Source: Biomphalaria glabrata (taxonomy: Eukaryota; Mollusca; Gastropoda; Planorbidae). From it: a DNA stretch of 64,000 nucleotides. The notes below the pieces were generated by a model that saw only the letters and a program-made list of their open reading frames with translations, was not told where the DNA came from and searched no databases. This document shows, piece by piece, positions 32,035-44,715 of the stretch; the first letter of the stretch is position 1, and every line of letters begins with the position of its first letter. The translations under genes were made by a program, and so were the position numbers. The stretch is from the NCBI RefSeq assembly GCF_947242115.1, contig NC_074720.1, positions 43,675,529-43,739,528 of the forward strand, read 5' to 3'.

Positions 32035-35000
32035 GTAAGTACCTAAGTGACCAGGTGGGTGTCTGAGTAGCTTTTGTTCCACATTTTGACAACGTATCTT
32101 ATCTTATCTTATAAAATAAGGACGTTACTTCAAAAATGAAGATGATAACGACCTAGGTCAATCTAGTCATGCATGTTAACTAATGACCTAGGTCAATCTT
32201 GTCATGCATGTTAACTAATGACCTAGGTCAATCTTGTCATGCATGTTAACTAATGACCTAGGTCAATCTAGTAATGCATGTTAACTAATGATCTACATTC
32301 TGCCAAAGCTCAGGCAACCCATTCCATGCTCTAACAGCACTAGGGAAGCAGGAGCTTTTGTACAAATGGTCCTAGCATATGGGACGAGGAATGTGCCTTT
32401 ATCTTTGTGTCTTTCTGAGTATTTTATTAGGTTTTGTTTTTGTATTTGAAGATTATGTTCAGTGTGTTATGTATAATTGCTACTTTACTTTGGAGTCTTC
32501 TGCCCTGAAGTCTTTCTAAATTTAGTGATTTTACTAAAGGTGAATATTTGATTGTTATGAATCTCACTGCTCTAGTTTGTGTCTGTTACAGTTTCTTAGT
32601 GTTTTCTTGAGTTTAGGGGCCCCAAACAGAGGATGCATATTCTATTATTGGCCTAACCAAGGTTGAATAACATTTTAGTTTATATTCTTATTTGTTTTTT
32701 AGATATTTCTTTTAATAAAGCCTAATGCTTTGTTTGATTTTTTAGCAGATTCATCACTATAGGAATTCCAGGATAGTTTTTAATTTATTATATCACCTAT
32801 CTCCTGTGTTGCTCGGTAGATTGGTTTGGGACACTATGAATATTGGAAAGGCTGGCAATACTTTAAAATAAGGAAATATAATTATCTATATGTATAGATT
32901 TCAAATGTCAAAAAATGGAGATAGCATGCAGAGGTATAGCTAAACATGTACTTCATTGACAGCTCTAAATAATTTACAGAATTTATTTACACATTTAATA
33001 TTGGTTATGCTTGCCCTGGGTTTGGCAAAATATGTATGTCACAGTTGGGGCTGCGCAGCCACAGGAAATACTGCATTTCTCACTGATCTTCGGACTAGAA
33101 GACAAGCCTTATTATAATTATTATTATTATTAGTGTGTTTAATTAATGTACAGTGTTTCTCCTAACGAATCGAATTCGACCAGCCCCTGAATTTCTCATG
33201 ACTGTGGGGAGGGTGTGGTTGGGGGAAGGTGGTTGAGTGGTAAAGAGCTTGGATTCCGAGCAGATGGGCCTCGGATTAAAATCACGGTAAAGACGGGGAT
33301 TTTTAAGAGTGTTTTGTTAAGGACACACAGATGTCCTTCCCCCTTTGTGGTTTTTCGACAGTAAAGGCGGTTGGTCAATGTGCTGGCCACACAACACCCT
33401 CGTTAACCGTCGGCCATAGAAACAGTTGACCTTAACATCATTTGTCTTATAGATCGCAAGTTCTGAAAGAGGTAATTTACCTTCTTACCTGAGCCCGCTG
33501 TCTCTCTACTTGCAAGTAGCACGCTCGGGATATTCGATGACCAAGAGTGTCAAGGTTTAAGGAAATAATAACCCTAACTTGGCGCCCGGGATAGCTACTC
33601 TGCCACCAGGGCTAGCTTCGATGCCTCGACGTGGCGCCCAGGCTAGCTACTCTTCCTCAACGTGGCTCTCGGGTGGAAATGGTTGCAAGAGGAACCCATT
33701 CCGTGATCTAATAGCACTAGGGAAGTTTAATCACTTTTCCTAGCATTTGCATACTTCAATATACTCAGCAAGAATTTTTAAGACCTAACAGTTTAAAACG
33801 TTTTACATTTTAGTTTGTTATTTAAACTCTCGTCTTTAGGTTTTTTCTCATAGCGTTTTGAGCCTACATTATAAGATAAGATAAGATTTGATAATTTTAT
33901 TGATCCAATCAAATGGAAATTAATTTTGACTACAATTGACAACATCGGCGTAACTGCTGTAACAATAATTAGTATAGATGAAAAATTCGAACAACATTCA
34001 CACACGAAAACACATACACATTCACAACCAGCGCTTTATAAATTTGACTTCTATGAACTTCTCGATGACGACAGCTGATCTTGTAACACTCTGACCGAAA
34101 GTGGGATAAAGGAGTTTTTAAATCTTTCTGTTTTAGTCCTAATGGAAAGGAGACGACCACTTCGTTCAGACCTTATGTAACAGTGGTTTAATGGGTGCAG
34201 GTTGTCATTAAGAATAAAGAGTGTTTTGGAAAGGCATCTTTCTTGGAAAAGCTCTTCAAGAGATGGTAGCTGTATTTGAGTGATGTGCGATGCTTTTTTA
34301 ATTAGTCTATTTAGTCTAAGTCTTTGTGCCAGTGAAGTATTACCATACCAGCAGGTGATGGCAAAGTTAATTAGACTGCTGATGGTTGCTGTATAAAAAA
34401 GTTTAATAATTGTTTTTCTATTATGTTTGTTTTATATATTATATTATCATTAAAAGTATTATTATTATAAGTATTATCATTATAAGTATTATAATTAATA
34501 TTATTATTATTATAACTGTAATTATTATTTGTGTAGTCTTTATGATTTGTTTTCTTGCGTTCTCAAGGGAGGCGACGAGTTTTTCACGTACACAAAGGTC
34601 GACGACTACACCTATTTGCTAAATTCCAAGGTCAAGTACGCTGACTTAAGTATATCAAGACCAAATGACCAAGACATCACCTTGATTGGACCTTTTGGGT
34701 ATTTTATACCTAGATCTATATAGACCAGTGATGCCCAACCTTACTCATCCTGTGGGCCATTTTAATTTCCAACACTCGTGTCGCGGGCCGCATCAACAAA
34801 TAGATACAGAAACGAAATGTAATTAACCTGAAACTATTAGAAAGTAGGAACCTATAGATGTAGTACCCGTAGTAAAACAATAGTACCCGTAGTTAACAAT
34901 AGTACCCGTAGTTAAACAATAGTACCCGTAGTTAAACAATAGTACCCGTAGTTAAACAATAGTAGGCCTACCCGTAGTTTAAAAATATTATCCGTACTTT

Positions 35001-38000
35001 AACAATAGTACCCGTAGTTAAATAATAGTACCCGTAGTTTAACAATAGTATCCTTAGTTAAACAGTAATACCCGTAGTTAAACAATAGTAACCGTAGTTA
35101 AACAATAGTACCCGTAGTTTAAAAATATTATCCGTACTTTAACAATAGTACCCATAGTTTAACAATAGTACCCATAGTTAAACAATAGTACCCGTAGTTA
35201 AACAATAGAACCCGTAGTTAAACAATAGTACCCGTAGTTAAACAATAGTACCCGTAGTTTAACAATAGTACCCGTAGTTAAACAATAGTACCCGTAGTTT
35301 AACAATAGTATCCGTAGTTTAACAATAGTACCCGTAGTTTAACAATAGTATCCGTAGTTTAACAATAGTACCCATAGTTTAACAATAGTACCCATAGTTT
35401 AACAATAGTACCCATAGTTTAACAATAGTATCCGTAGTTTAACAGTAGTACCCATAGTTTAACAATAGTACCCATAGTTTAACAATAGTACCCATAGTTT
35501 AACAATAGTATCCGTAGTTTAACAGTAGTACCCATAGTTTAACAATAGTACCCATAGTTTAACAATAGTACCCATAGTTTAACAATAGTATCCGTAGTTT
35601 AACAGTAGTACCCATAGTTTAACAATAGTACCCATAGTTTAACAATAGTACCCATAGTTTAACAATAGTACCCATAGTTTAACAATAGAACCCAGTGTTC
35701 AGCTGTAATTGGGTCAAACACTTACACAGCTTGATCTAAACACAGAAACGTCATCAAACTTCATGGCACACATCACACGCTGGTCTCCTCCTCTGTCTGA
35801 CAACTAGCACACTTCCGGTCATTCGCACATTTGTAAATTATACATACATACAGTCATTCATATGCATGACACCAAACAAAATAGTTCATCACTAATTCAT
35901 ATTTTTAAATTTATTCTTATGTTGTTGTTTTTTTTTTTCACATGTTTCGGATGTTCCTTCAGAGTTGAAAATAATTTACTTCCTAGTCCAAACCTCCCGC
36001 AGGACGACGGGGGATGGGAGCGGGCACCATCGATAAATCCGAACGACAGTCCAGTCTTAGTTTATACATCCGATACACATTCACACACACACAAAAAAAT
36101 GTTTAGATTCGCCTCTGTTTTATGATAATCTGCACGGTAATGATTAAGTTATGACTTAAATATAATGTTGTCATTTAACCTATATTATTTAATTCTTCAG
36201 AACTAAAGACCCTGTCATCATAGTGGATTGGTTCTGTGTTTGCAATCAATCGACCCATGGCGATTGCCAGGTAAAGTAAACCTGTAACCTAGATGCATAT
36301 TATACTGTTACGTATTTCTGAATCTTCTGGCTAGAAGTATTAGTAGGCATATTCGCCGTATTCCACAGAACAGACCAACGACACACTTCCCAGTGTCGCT
36401 CCAGGTCTTCCAAAGCTGAACCAAGTCGTACTCAAGTCTACCGAATCAGAGCCGCACACGTCTTACATCGACTGTATCGACTGTAACGGCTCAAGTCCAC
36501 TGTAGTACGCTGTATAGACTTTAACGACAGTAGTCCACGCCAGTTAACTCTACCCTAGTTAACTTACTTCGAGTCGTACACATTTCTCTTCCACAGAGCC
36601 GCACACGTCTTACATCGTCTGTATCGACTGTAACGGCTCACTCACGACTCCATACGACTGACTTTCACATTAACTCTCTGGCTTATATAGAGTCCCTAAT
36701 CGCTTCTCCAAAGTTGCACAAACACTCCTTGTATCCTCTGGAATAACATGTCAGGAAACGTCACATCCTGTCTTTATTTATACATGTAGATTCCAGAAAA
36801 CACTCGCTGCAGTGTCATCAAGTCGGGGTCACACGTAGTGACCTTTATCTGTCACTGTTCATTAGTAACTGTCCCCCTACTTAGATCTGTTCGTCCCCTG
36901 GAACAACACGTGTGGACACGTCACATCCTGTCTTTGTTTGTACATGTAGATTCCAGGGAACACTAGCTGCTGTGTCATCTCGCCGGGGTCATACGTTGAC
37001 CTCTACCTATCACTGTTCATTTGTAACAATACTTTGATATTTTGTTGCCCCTAGTCTACCCAAAATCCATCTGAACATCCACCCACCCGAATAAATAAAC
37101 AGCCACCCACCTGCATGTAATGATGTAAGAACAACCACCCACCTGTATAACTGAACAGCCCCCCACCTGTATTACTGACCAACCATCCAGTTGTGTATCT
37201 GAACACTCCAACGCCTGTTTATTTGAAAATCCCACCGGCCGCTTAAATGAATGAGGTGTGCTATCTTAGCATGGACCACTAACCTATATACCTACACATA
37301 GTGTATTAGTGATAACTATGTCTTCAATTGTATAGCGCTTACCATGCCCTCAATTGTATAGCGCTTACCACGCCCTCAATTGTATAGCGCTTACCATGCC
37401 TTCAATTGTATAGCGCTTACCATGCCTTCAATCGTATAGCACTTACCGTGACTTCAATCGTATAGCGCTTACCATGCCTTCAATCGTATAGCGCTTACCG
37501 TGACTTCAATCGTATAGCGCTTACCATGCTTTCAATCGTATAGCGCTTACCATGCATTCAATCGTATAGCGCTTACCGTGACTTCAATTGTATAGCGCTT
37601 ACCATGCCTTCAATTGTATAGCGCTTACCATGCCTTCAATTGTATAGCGCTTACCATGCCTTCAATCGTATAGCGCTACCATGCCTTCAATTGTATAGCG
37701 CTTACCATGCCTTCAATCGTATAGCGCTTACCATGCCTTCAATTGTATAGCGCTTACTAAGTTTTCAATCGTATAGCGCTTACCATGCTTTCAATTGTAT
37801 AGCGCTTAACATGTCTTCAATCGTATAGAAATTATCATGTCCTAAATTGTAAAGCGATTACCGTGACTTCACTTGTATAGACCTTACCATTCCTTCAATT
37901 GTATAGCAATTACCATGTATTAAATTGTACAGCGCTTACCATGACATCAATTTATAGCCCTAAGCATGCCTTCAATGGTTTAGCGCTTACGATTTCTTCA

Positions 38001-41000
38001 ACCAACATATCAGCTTTTTCATCTGCTCTCAAACATTCAATCTATGAACAATACATCAGATATATTATCCATAGATCATCAATTAACTTGTATGCTAATA
38101 TACCCAACCATAAATTTGCTTATTTCTGAATTTATAATCTGACTATTTCTTTAAACTTTTAAAGATTGAATTTGAAGTACTTGTGGCTTTATCTCTTGTT
38201 GATTATATTAACTTAACAGATTGTATCTGATGCTAAACTTTCACGTGATCCATACTCTTCAGTTCAAGACAGCGTGTCGTCATCCACTGCTTCCTCTGGT
38301 GATGGGCAGACAACTACATCATCAACTCTTGCAGAGTTACCTTCTCTTGGATTGACAACTATTTTAGAATATTTGTCTTCATTTAGTCCTGAAGCTACCA
38401 GTAGTTCTTTTAAAGATCACTACACAATACCAGACAGTCCTACTCCATCATCTATGTTGTATCTCAGCTCAAAGACAGGGACTACTTTCAAAGCAACAGA
38501 CGTCAGTTCTGCATTAGATGCATCCGTTAACGTGATACTAGATTCATCCGCAGCATCTGCTTTAAAATTAACCACATCACTGTCACCACCGCTGGACCTA
38601 TCAACAGCAAAGCTAATAAATCTAGCATCAACACTAGAACCATCAACGACCTATGCTGCCTCGGCTACTACTCCATCAACGGTAGCAATAGTGCAAGCTA
38701 GTTTATCAACACTAGCAACATCATTTGTGTCATCTACAGAAGCAACATCCTTAAAGATAGCATTTTCAACGTCTTTTACCATCTCTTTTGCAAACTCTTC
38801 AACCACAGCAGCACACACATCAACACTGCCATCACTATCAACATCATCAGATACCATAAACACATCAGAAATAACAAATGTTACCCCAACCTCCGGAAGC
38901 AGTTCCGCTAATTGTATGACAACTTCCGTCTTGCAGTATACGTCATCAGTCTATCAGACGATGGTATCCATGCCAACACCTCAACAAGCTTCCGGTGTCA
39001 ACCAAGCCTCTAGCACATTAAGTAAGTTAATTTTTTTTTTTATAATCATATCTTACAGTTTTGTATGAAAACCACTCTATAAAATGATTGTCCAGTGATG
39101 GCGACCTTTTTAAGCCTGAGCGCTATAATTTTCAGCCATGCAAGCCACGGGCAGCGGCCCCGAAAAAAATCCAATGGAACCGAACCTAAGTGGCTTCAAA
39201 ATACAGTTTGGTCATCAGTAAATAATATAATTAGGGGGCGCGGTGGCTGAGTGGTTAAGCTCTTGGCATTCGAACGTAGGGTCCTGGTGAAGACTGGGAT
39301 TTTGAATTTTGTTATTTTTAGGGCGCCCCTGATTTCCACCAAACTCTAATGGGGGCCTGACTTTATTTCGGGGAAAGTAGAGGCGGTTGGTCGTTGTGCT
39401 TGGTCACATGACACCCTGCTCGTTAACCTTGACTAAAGAAACAGAAGACCCTATTATCTGCCCTGTAGAAAAAAAATGTCTTTATTTAAGTTACATATCT
39501 TGTTTGTTTTTAAACCTGCATTGTAAAATGTTTTACATGTTTCGGATGTTCCTTCAGAGTTGAAGATAATTACTTCCTAGTTCAAACCTCCAGCAGGACG
39601 ACGGGGGATGGGAGCAGGCAGGGTTTGAACCCTGGACCATCGATAAATCTGAACGACAGTCCAGCGCGTAAACCGCACGACCAGGCAGCCATCCATGTAC
39701 TTTACATACAAGTTAATTAGAGATATACAAGCGTGTATCTGTGACGAAATACGTTCTCTCAATACAGAACTGACCAGTGCGGAACAACCCCCCCCCCCCC
39801 GTTTTACCACTGGTTAGCATTGTATAGCCCCATCTCAACACTAAACTGACCAGCGTAGAACACAAACAGCCTATTACACCAAGGTTAGATCCAACCACCA
39901 AATTATAGGCCAAAGACACACATCCCAAGTTACGCCCCAAAGGCCGAAACAGACGCACGCAACCGTAAAGGCCAGTTTGGTGTCCACATACACCAGTTTG
40001 AGTTGACACTCCTAACGCCCATGGCTATTCAAATCGCTCCCGTCCGCTGTGCCATCGAGCGATGGTCCAGCCTGATAATTGTTGCATGGTTCCGCTTTCA
40101 TCCTCCTTCGCCCCCCCCCCCCCAAGGTCGCGGGTTAAAAAAGTCAGGTGAGTGAGCCCCAAATAAAAAGATTGGCTCAATTTAACAATTCTAAATTCGG
40201 AAGACTCGATGGCCATTGTATCGTCACTACTCTAACGTACCGCTCGGGAACCTCTAAAAGCCGGAGACGAAAGTTTCAGGTTAATGCCATTCTAGATCAG
40301 AATCACTGAGAAGTCAGAAGACTCTCAAGTCAACGATTCATTTGGGAACTTGTGTGTGAGGTAAAGCGGGTGAGTTGGAAAAACTTTATATCATTATTAT
40401 TTAGTGTGTCTTCGCCTGTAACATTTATGTTCATGTATCATTACCATGCTAACACTTGTTTGCTTCCAAATATTACATTTGTAAATCTCTATGAATATGT
40501 GCTCCTTAATAACTCGTCAATGTTGACTGTACCCCTAACGGGGGACATCCACCCTACAACTTTGTTAACCCTACTGTCTATTTATGCATTTGTTATTCAT
40601 TCATCCCCATATTCATCTGGACCTACTCGCGTCTAGATTATTTCCTTGCCTGAGCATATGTGCCTGTATATGTGCACATATATATACATTATAATTATGC
40701 TTGTTTTTGCTATGCACGTACTGTGCTGTTACCATGCATGCTTAGGCCAGAGAATCAGTCTCGCGTGTCTACCCCATTATTTTCGGCCGGTCGGCCTGCA
40801 TTAGTTATGAGCCTTCTTCTACCCCCCCCCCCCCTTTTTTTTTTTATCTTGTCACGGTCCACTGGTCATAGCGACCGTGGACTTGATAATCTGTGGGTCA
40901 ATGAGGTCACAGGGGCTACAATCCTGTAATATGTTTCCTCTGTTTCCCTCCTCATTTATGCCCCTGTCTTGTACATTTATATATGTTTTCGTAATATTAT

Positions 41001-43701
41001 TACTATATTATTTGTAGAACAATTATTATTAGACCTAGTAAAATGCTGATTAGCAAGTATCTTAGTTAGTCTGAGGGAGACGCTCCTATCAAGGATGCGC
41101 CCCTCGCCAACCAGCCTGTATGGTTTAATAATTCAGGCTCCTCTCACGTCTCATCTCATAGCCTCCTACACCAGGGCTGGCGTGTTTTGTTGCCTGAAGG
41201 CAGACCTCAGCAGCTCTCCACACATTCCTGTTGAGGGTGAGTCACTTATCACTCTCGACAAGAACTGAAGGCATTCCATGCTGAAGTCCCAGGACCAGTC
41301 TGCGCCTAATACGGGAGAAAGCCCTCCGCGTGGCATCCTCATATTCATCACACTAGTGCCTGCCTACCTGCAGGGTACCATCAACTGGCTACCAGCACAG
41401 CGGAGCCTCAACTCACCCCACCCCGAAGGAGAATCTTGGATACAGATAAGTGAGAGACAGCCGAATAAGCAAACCATACACGAGTTCTATGAGCAACATC
41501 CCCGTGATGATATTGGCTTATAATTCGTTATAAATCATTGTGTACACCCCCCCCCCCCCTTTACTCGCTGATTGTATTTCTTAATTATTCTTTATTAAAT
41601 ATTTGTTCTTCCACAAAATCATTAAGCTTTGCGTTTTGCTTATGCCTGTCTATGTGCCTATATAATACCAACAAAATATTGACCACATGGTGGCTCTAAG
41701 ACTTTACCCCTAGGAGTCGTAGGCCATCATCCCCATCGGAAAAGTGCAAACGGGCCGATCGGCGGAGTTATTCCACCACAGTATCCACGTCCACAGAAAG
41801 ACAAGGTCTATATGTCTACGCAGCCGAATCTGCAAATGACTAATAAGTTACATTTGGTATCGTTGGTAGTCACAATTTGTTAAATGAATTCAAAGATTGT
41901 ATATCGAAATCTTTAGATGCATCAAATGTGAAGCAATCTAAGTTTTATTCTCCTTCACAATTTCATTCATTTTTTTACCTTTACCTATCCCTTAGTCTGT
42001 TGGACCGTTGGGGCACCAGGCAAGATTTGTCGACCGTCTTTCTCCATTCCTCCCTTTTTTTTGTGCCTTGTTTAGAACCTCTCTCAATGACAGGCCTGTC
42101 CATTCTTTAATGTTGTACTCCCATCGCTTTTTCTGTCTGCCTCTTCTTCATTTCCTGGCACTGTTCTTTGAAGGAAGGTCTTTGCGAGCCCCGTAGATCT
42201 TGTAATGTGGCCAAAGGTTTTAAGCTTTCGTCTTTTTACAATAGTTAGCAGGTTGTCATGGGCTCCGATCGCTACAGTAACCCTGTCTCTGATTTCTTGG
42301 TTAGTGATGCGGTCTTTGAATGTGATGCCTAGGATCCTTCTGTAGCACTTCATTCATAAAGTACCATAACTCTATGAAAGTTGTGTATTTGAGTAGTTCT
42401 CATTTAATTGTTTAGTACTAATTTTACTATGCTGCTAGTGTATGATTGCTGATTGTACCTTCTGGTTTTAGTAGCAGACGGCGCAGCGTCTGACCTCATG
42501 TGTCCAACATAAAAGCAATGTTTATATTCATATAGATCATATAGATAAGTCTCTGTGACTATCCTGATGCTATCAATTAATATTTTCTAGGCCAACTGTC
42601 TCAAATGTTACTAATTATATTGACCGTACTCCTCAATTACTTCCCCTTTTTAAAGGCACGCTCTACAATTTTCCAACTAAGAACTGGACACACACCACTA
42701 TTAAATTACCACCTGAACAAAATAAACTCCACACAACTCCCCCTTTGCAGACACTGTGCCCACCTCTTTGAAACCGTCAACCATATCCTCTTTGAATGCC
42801 CCTCCCTAATCCACCTTAGCCAGACCCCACTTCCACTACAGCCCAACATAACCAACACCCTGTACGGCAGTGCTGAACAACTGAAGAAAACAGCACACTT
42901 TTTTTCCTTGGCATAGTCTGTAAAAGAGCTAACAGCTCAGCAGCAATAAATCTGGCTAGAAGAAGAAGAAGAAGAAAGGCACGCTCTGAGTTCGATTGCT
43001 TTAGTACGCTCAGCTACTTTCAATACATTCCCTCCCTCTAAACGCGATTTAAGCCAGTCTGTTAGCCTTTCTAAGCCAGCCCTCAACATTTGTTTACTTT
43101 TGACTTGATTGATCTCAACTTTCACGTCCATTATACCGTACAATAATACTTCAAGTATGATATAATATAAAGTTCTCCGTCTCACTTATGCCATTAGCGC
43201 ATGAGCGGGTTGCCTGAATCAGTCAGGAAAACTACTGAAGTAGCAGAATTTATGTCTAAAATTAACGGGACACGGATTATCATGCATGATTAGATTGACA
43301 CATTCGTATGACGTGATTATCTTCTTTATTCAAGTAAAGTCTGTAAGATGAGATTAAAAAAAACACGTCCGTAATTTATAAGATAATATAACATACCTGA
43401 TACATGGATAATATGACTGCGTTTTTTTTCTTGTGTGTCTACAGCAGATTTCAACCTTCATCTGACCAAAGCGCCAGACCTCTGTCATGTGAACGACACA
43501 AGAACGCTGTCCGAGGCCAGGCCCCACTTGTTTGACTGTAGCTTCTTGTGCAGGGATGATCTAGCATGCCTGGGAATTAACCTCTGGGAGGCAGGGGGTC
43601 ATTGCGACCTGGTCTTCAATGTATCTTCAGGGGACGGGAAGCCCAGAGGTGGGTTCTACTTTCTCCCAGGGTGCCAGTTTTATTTCCTTCATAGAACTTG
43701 A
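31834..43701 (+). CDS. Gene B: single-module secreted mucin/PAN protein, 5 coding exons
   Basis: Exons: 31834-32034, 34568-34698, 36201-36270, 38220-39021, 43445-43701; 486 codons with intact phases 0, 2, 0, 1. Order: signal peptide (MSSTLLLVGLFCVC), one N-terminal module, a 267-residue Ser/Thr/Ala-rich region, and a PAN-like domain. It follows the gene A plan without the module duplication and is clearly diverged in sequence. Its module keeps four of the six cysteines. The mucin region is Ser/Thr/Ala-rich but not regularly repeated, unlike gene A. Presumably secreted and O-glycosylated; function unknown. It lies 4.4 kb downstream of gene A on the same strand. Confidence 0.82.
32150..32290 (+). 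repeat. 35-bp minisatellite, four units
   Basis: Unit begins gacctaggtcaatcttgtca, with the palindromes cctagg, atgcat and gttaac. In gene B intron 1. Confidence 0.85.
32290..32810 (-). mobile_element. LINE family J, antisense, longer 3' part
   Basis: On the minus strand it matches 57290-57560: RTEDSKVK-like, KQNLIKYSERHKD and an IRAWNGLP-like end, decayed. Lies inside gene B intron 1. Confidence 0.65.
33030..33145 (+). mobile_element. LINE 3' end with zinc-finger tail
   Basis: Frame MSQLGLRSHRKYCISH, then cttcggactagaagacaagc and an ATT run. Confidence 0.62.
33218..33475 (+). repeat. SINE-B copy
   Basis: gtggttgagtggtaaagagc, gatgggcctcggattaaaat, ggcggttggtcaatgtgctg, tcttatagatcgcaagttc. 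Confidence 0.75.
33870..34398 (-). mobile_element. LINE reverse transcriptase 3' part, antisense
   Basis: The minus strand reads LLSIRTKTERFKNSFIPLSV, RVLQDQLS and an upstream LFQERCLSKTLFILNDNLHP-like segment. Typical of CR1/L2-like LINE C-termini. In gene B intron 1. Confidence 0.68.
34568..34698 (+). CDS. Gene B exon 2: module part 2
   Basis: 131 nt after ttctcaag: GGDEFFTYTKVDDYTYLL, with the conserved KYADL. The cysteine of RPNC is replaced (RPND). The phase-2 end at 34698 is followed by gtattt, a weak donor chosen because it gives the same length and phase as in gene A. Confidence 0.78.
34857..35695 (+). repeat. 20-bp minisatellite, about 40 units
   Basis: Unit aacaatagtacccgtagttt. 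Variants (cccata, tccgta, taaa) cluster, with a four-unit higher-order period in the right half. In gene B intron 2. Confidence 0.9.
35938..36060 (-). repeat. SINE-A copy, truncated
   Basis: acatgtttcggatgttcctt ... cctcccgcaggacgacgggg ... cgaacgacagtccag. Confidence 0.72.
36201..36270 (+). CDS. Gene B exon 3: module part 3
   Basis: 70 nt after ttcttcag with donor gtaaag. It encodes VIIVDWFCVCNQSTHGDCQ, keeping three cysteines and the NQS sequon. Confidence 0.82.
36330..37035. repeat. Unclassified repeat with internal duplication
   Basis: 36738-36880 and 36890-37035 are similar: ctctggaataacatgtcagg against ccctggaacaacacgtgtgg, both followed by acgtcacatcctgtctt and tacatgtagattccag. Segments with gtcttacatcg.ctgtatcg also repeat (36456, 36607). 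Class unknown. Confidence 0.6.
37318..37990 (+). repeat. 26-bp minisatellite, about 25 units
   Basis: Unit ttcaattgtatagcgcttac plus catgcc. It decays toward its right end. In gene B intron 3, ending about 230 bp before exon 4. Confidence 0.9.
38220..39021 (+). CDS. Gene B exon 4: Ser/Thr-rich mucin-like region
   Basis: The acceptor acttaacag gives an in-phase start, IVSDAKLSRDPYSSVQ; a nearby alternative AG at 38262 is out of frame. The 267 codons are rich in Ser, Thr and Ala, with short motifs such as ATTPST. The exon ends in phase 1 at gtaagt, like the gene A mucin exon. Confidence 0.78.
39235..39470 (+). repeat. SINE-B copy, best head
   Basis: gcgcggtggctgagtggtta gives a clear tRNA-like A box, followed by the family body. 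Confidence 0.77.
39525..39693 (-). repeat. SINE-A copy
   Basis: acatgtttcggatgttcctt ... gggtttgaaccctgg ... accaggcagccatcc. Confidence 0.77.
40417..41870 (+). mobile_element. Possible fossil LTR-element end
   Basis: A stretch with no neighbour similarity that starts tgtaacat and passes through tttattaaatatttg to accaaca, then attgaccacatggtgg, which could be an LTR edge and leader. No second LTR and no coding part seen. It looks like an old fragment; the family call is weak. Contains several poly-C runs. Confidence 0.25.
41985..42350 (-). mobile_element. LINE family E fragment, antisense
   Basis: The minus strand reads CYRRILGITFKDRITNQEI, TIVKRRKLKTFGHITRSTGL and AKTFLQRTVPG, then in another frame the end with PQRSNRL. 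In gene B intron 4. Confidence 0.78.
42640..42975 (+). mobile_element. I-clade-like LINE 3' end with (GAA)n tail
   Basis: FQLRTGHTPLLNYHLNKINS, CRHCAHLFETVNHILFECPS, then the end LKKTAHFFSLA and gaagaagaa. Better preserved over this part than the copy at 820. Confidence 0.83.
43190..43395 (+). mobile_element. LINE family J 3' end, decayed
   Basis: gggttgcctgaatcagtcag, gattatcttctttattcaag and the gataata tail. It ends about 50 bp before gene B exon 5. Confidence 0.5.
43445..43701 (+). CDS. Gene B exon 5: PAN/apple-like domain
   Basis: Six cysteines: DLCHV, FDCSFLC, ACLGINLW, HCDLVF and GCQFYFLHRT before the stop. The compact loop between the last two cysteines shows that the long Gly-Ser-Thr insert in gene A is a local expansion. 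The acceptor is a tandem acagcag, so two in-frame acceptors three bases apart are possible. Confidence 0.83.
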
Positions 43702-43714
43702 TGGGATTCTTGTA

Positions 43715-44380
43715 TTAGAGTTTAGCAGTACACATCTCTGTGTTAACATACACATCTCTGTCTGTGTTCAACAATACAAGTCTCTGTGTTAATATACACA
43801 TCTCTTTCTGTGTTCAACAATACACATCTTTGTGTTAATATACACATCTCTGTCTGTGTTCAACAATACACATCTTTGTGTTAATATACACATCTCTGTC
43901 TGTGTTCAACAATACACATCTCTGTGTTAATATACACATCTCTGTCTTTGTTCAACAATACAAATCTCTGTGTTAACAATACACATCTCTATCTGTGTTC
44001 AACAATACAAGTCTCTGTGTTAACATACACATCTTTCTGTTAATATACACATCTCTGTCTGTGTTCAACAATACACATCTTTGTGTTAATATACACATCT
44101 CTGTCTGTGTTCAACAATACACATCTCTGTGTTAATATACACATCTCTGTCTTTGTTCAACAATACAAATCTCTGTGTTAACAATACACATCTCTATCTG
44201 TGTTCAACAATACAAGTCTCTGTGTTAACATACACATCTCTGTGTTAACATACACATCTCTGTCTGTGTTCAACAATACAAGTCTCTGTGTTAACATACA
44301 CATCTCTGTCTGTGTTCAACAATACACATCATTGTGTTAATATACACATCTCTGTCTGTGTTTACAGTACACCCTTCTGT
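43715..44380 (+). repeat. About 46-bp minisatellite in the gene B 3' flank
   Basis: Units of tctctgtgttaatatacaca and tctctgtctgtgttcaacaa start 14 bp after the gene B stop codon, so the array probably lies in the 3' UTR. A possible AATAAA is at about 44440. Confidence 0.88.
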
Positions 44381-44564
44381 CTTTGTTTTCAATGAAATAT
44401 GTACATTTTATTTAAATTGTTAAAATTAATATAAAACAAAATAAAAAAAAAAATCAAGACATCTCTATGATATTGAACCAAGAATCAATATTGTCAAGTT
44501 GTGTTTTTGCTTGATTAAAGAGAACTTCAGTAGCAATGCTTTTTTTAGTGTAATCTTTGTCATT

Positions 44565-44715
44565 TGCCCGAGCCAGCCAGGAAAACCAGTGACTTGGCAG
44601 AATTTAGGTCATTGGTTAATATGCATGACTAAATGCATGGCGCGTAGGACGTAATCATCTTCTTTTTTTTTTTTTTTTTTGAAGTAACGTCTGTATCATA
44701 TAAGATAAGATTTTT
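44565..44715 (+). mobile_element. LINE family J 3' end
   Basis: gagccagccaggaaaaccag, tgacttggcagaatttaggt, gcgtaggacgtaatcatctt, gaagtaacgtctg, tataagataaga. Confidence 0.72.
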
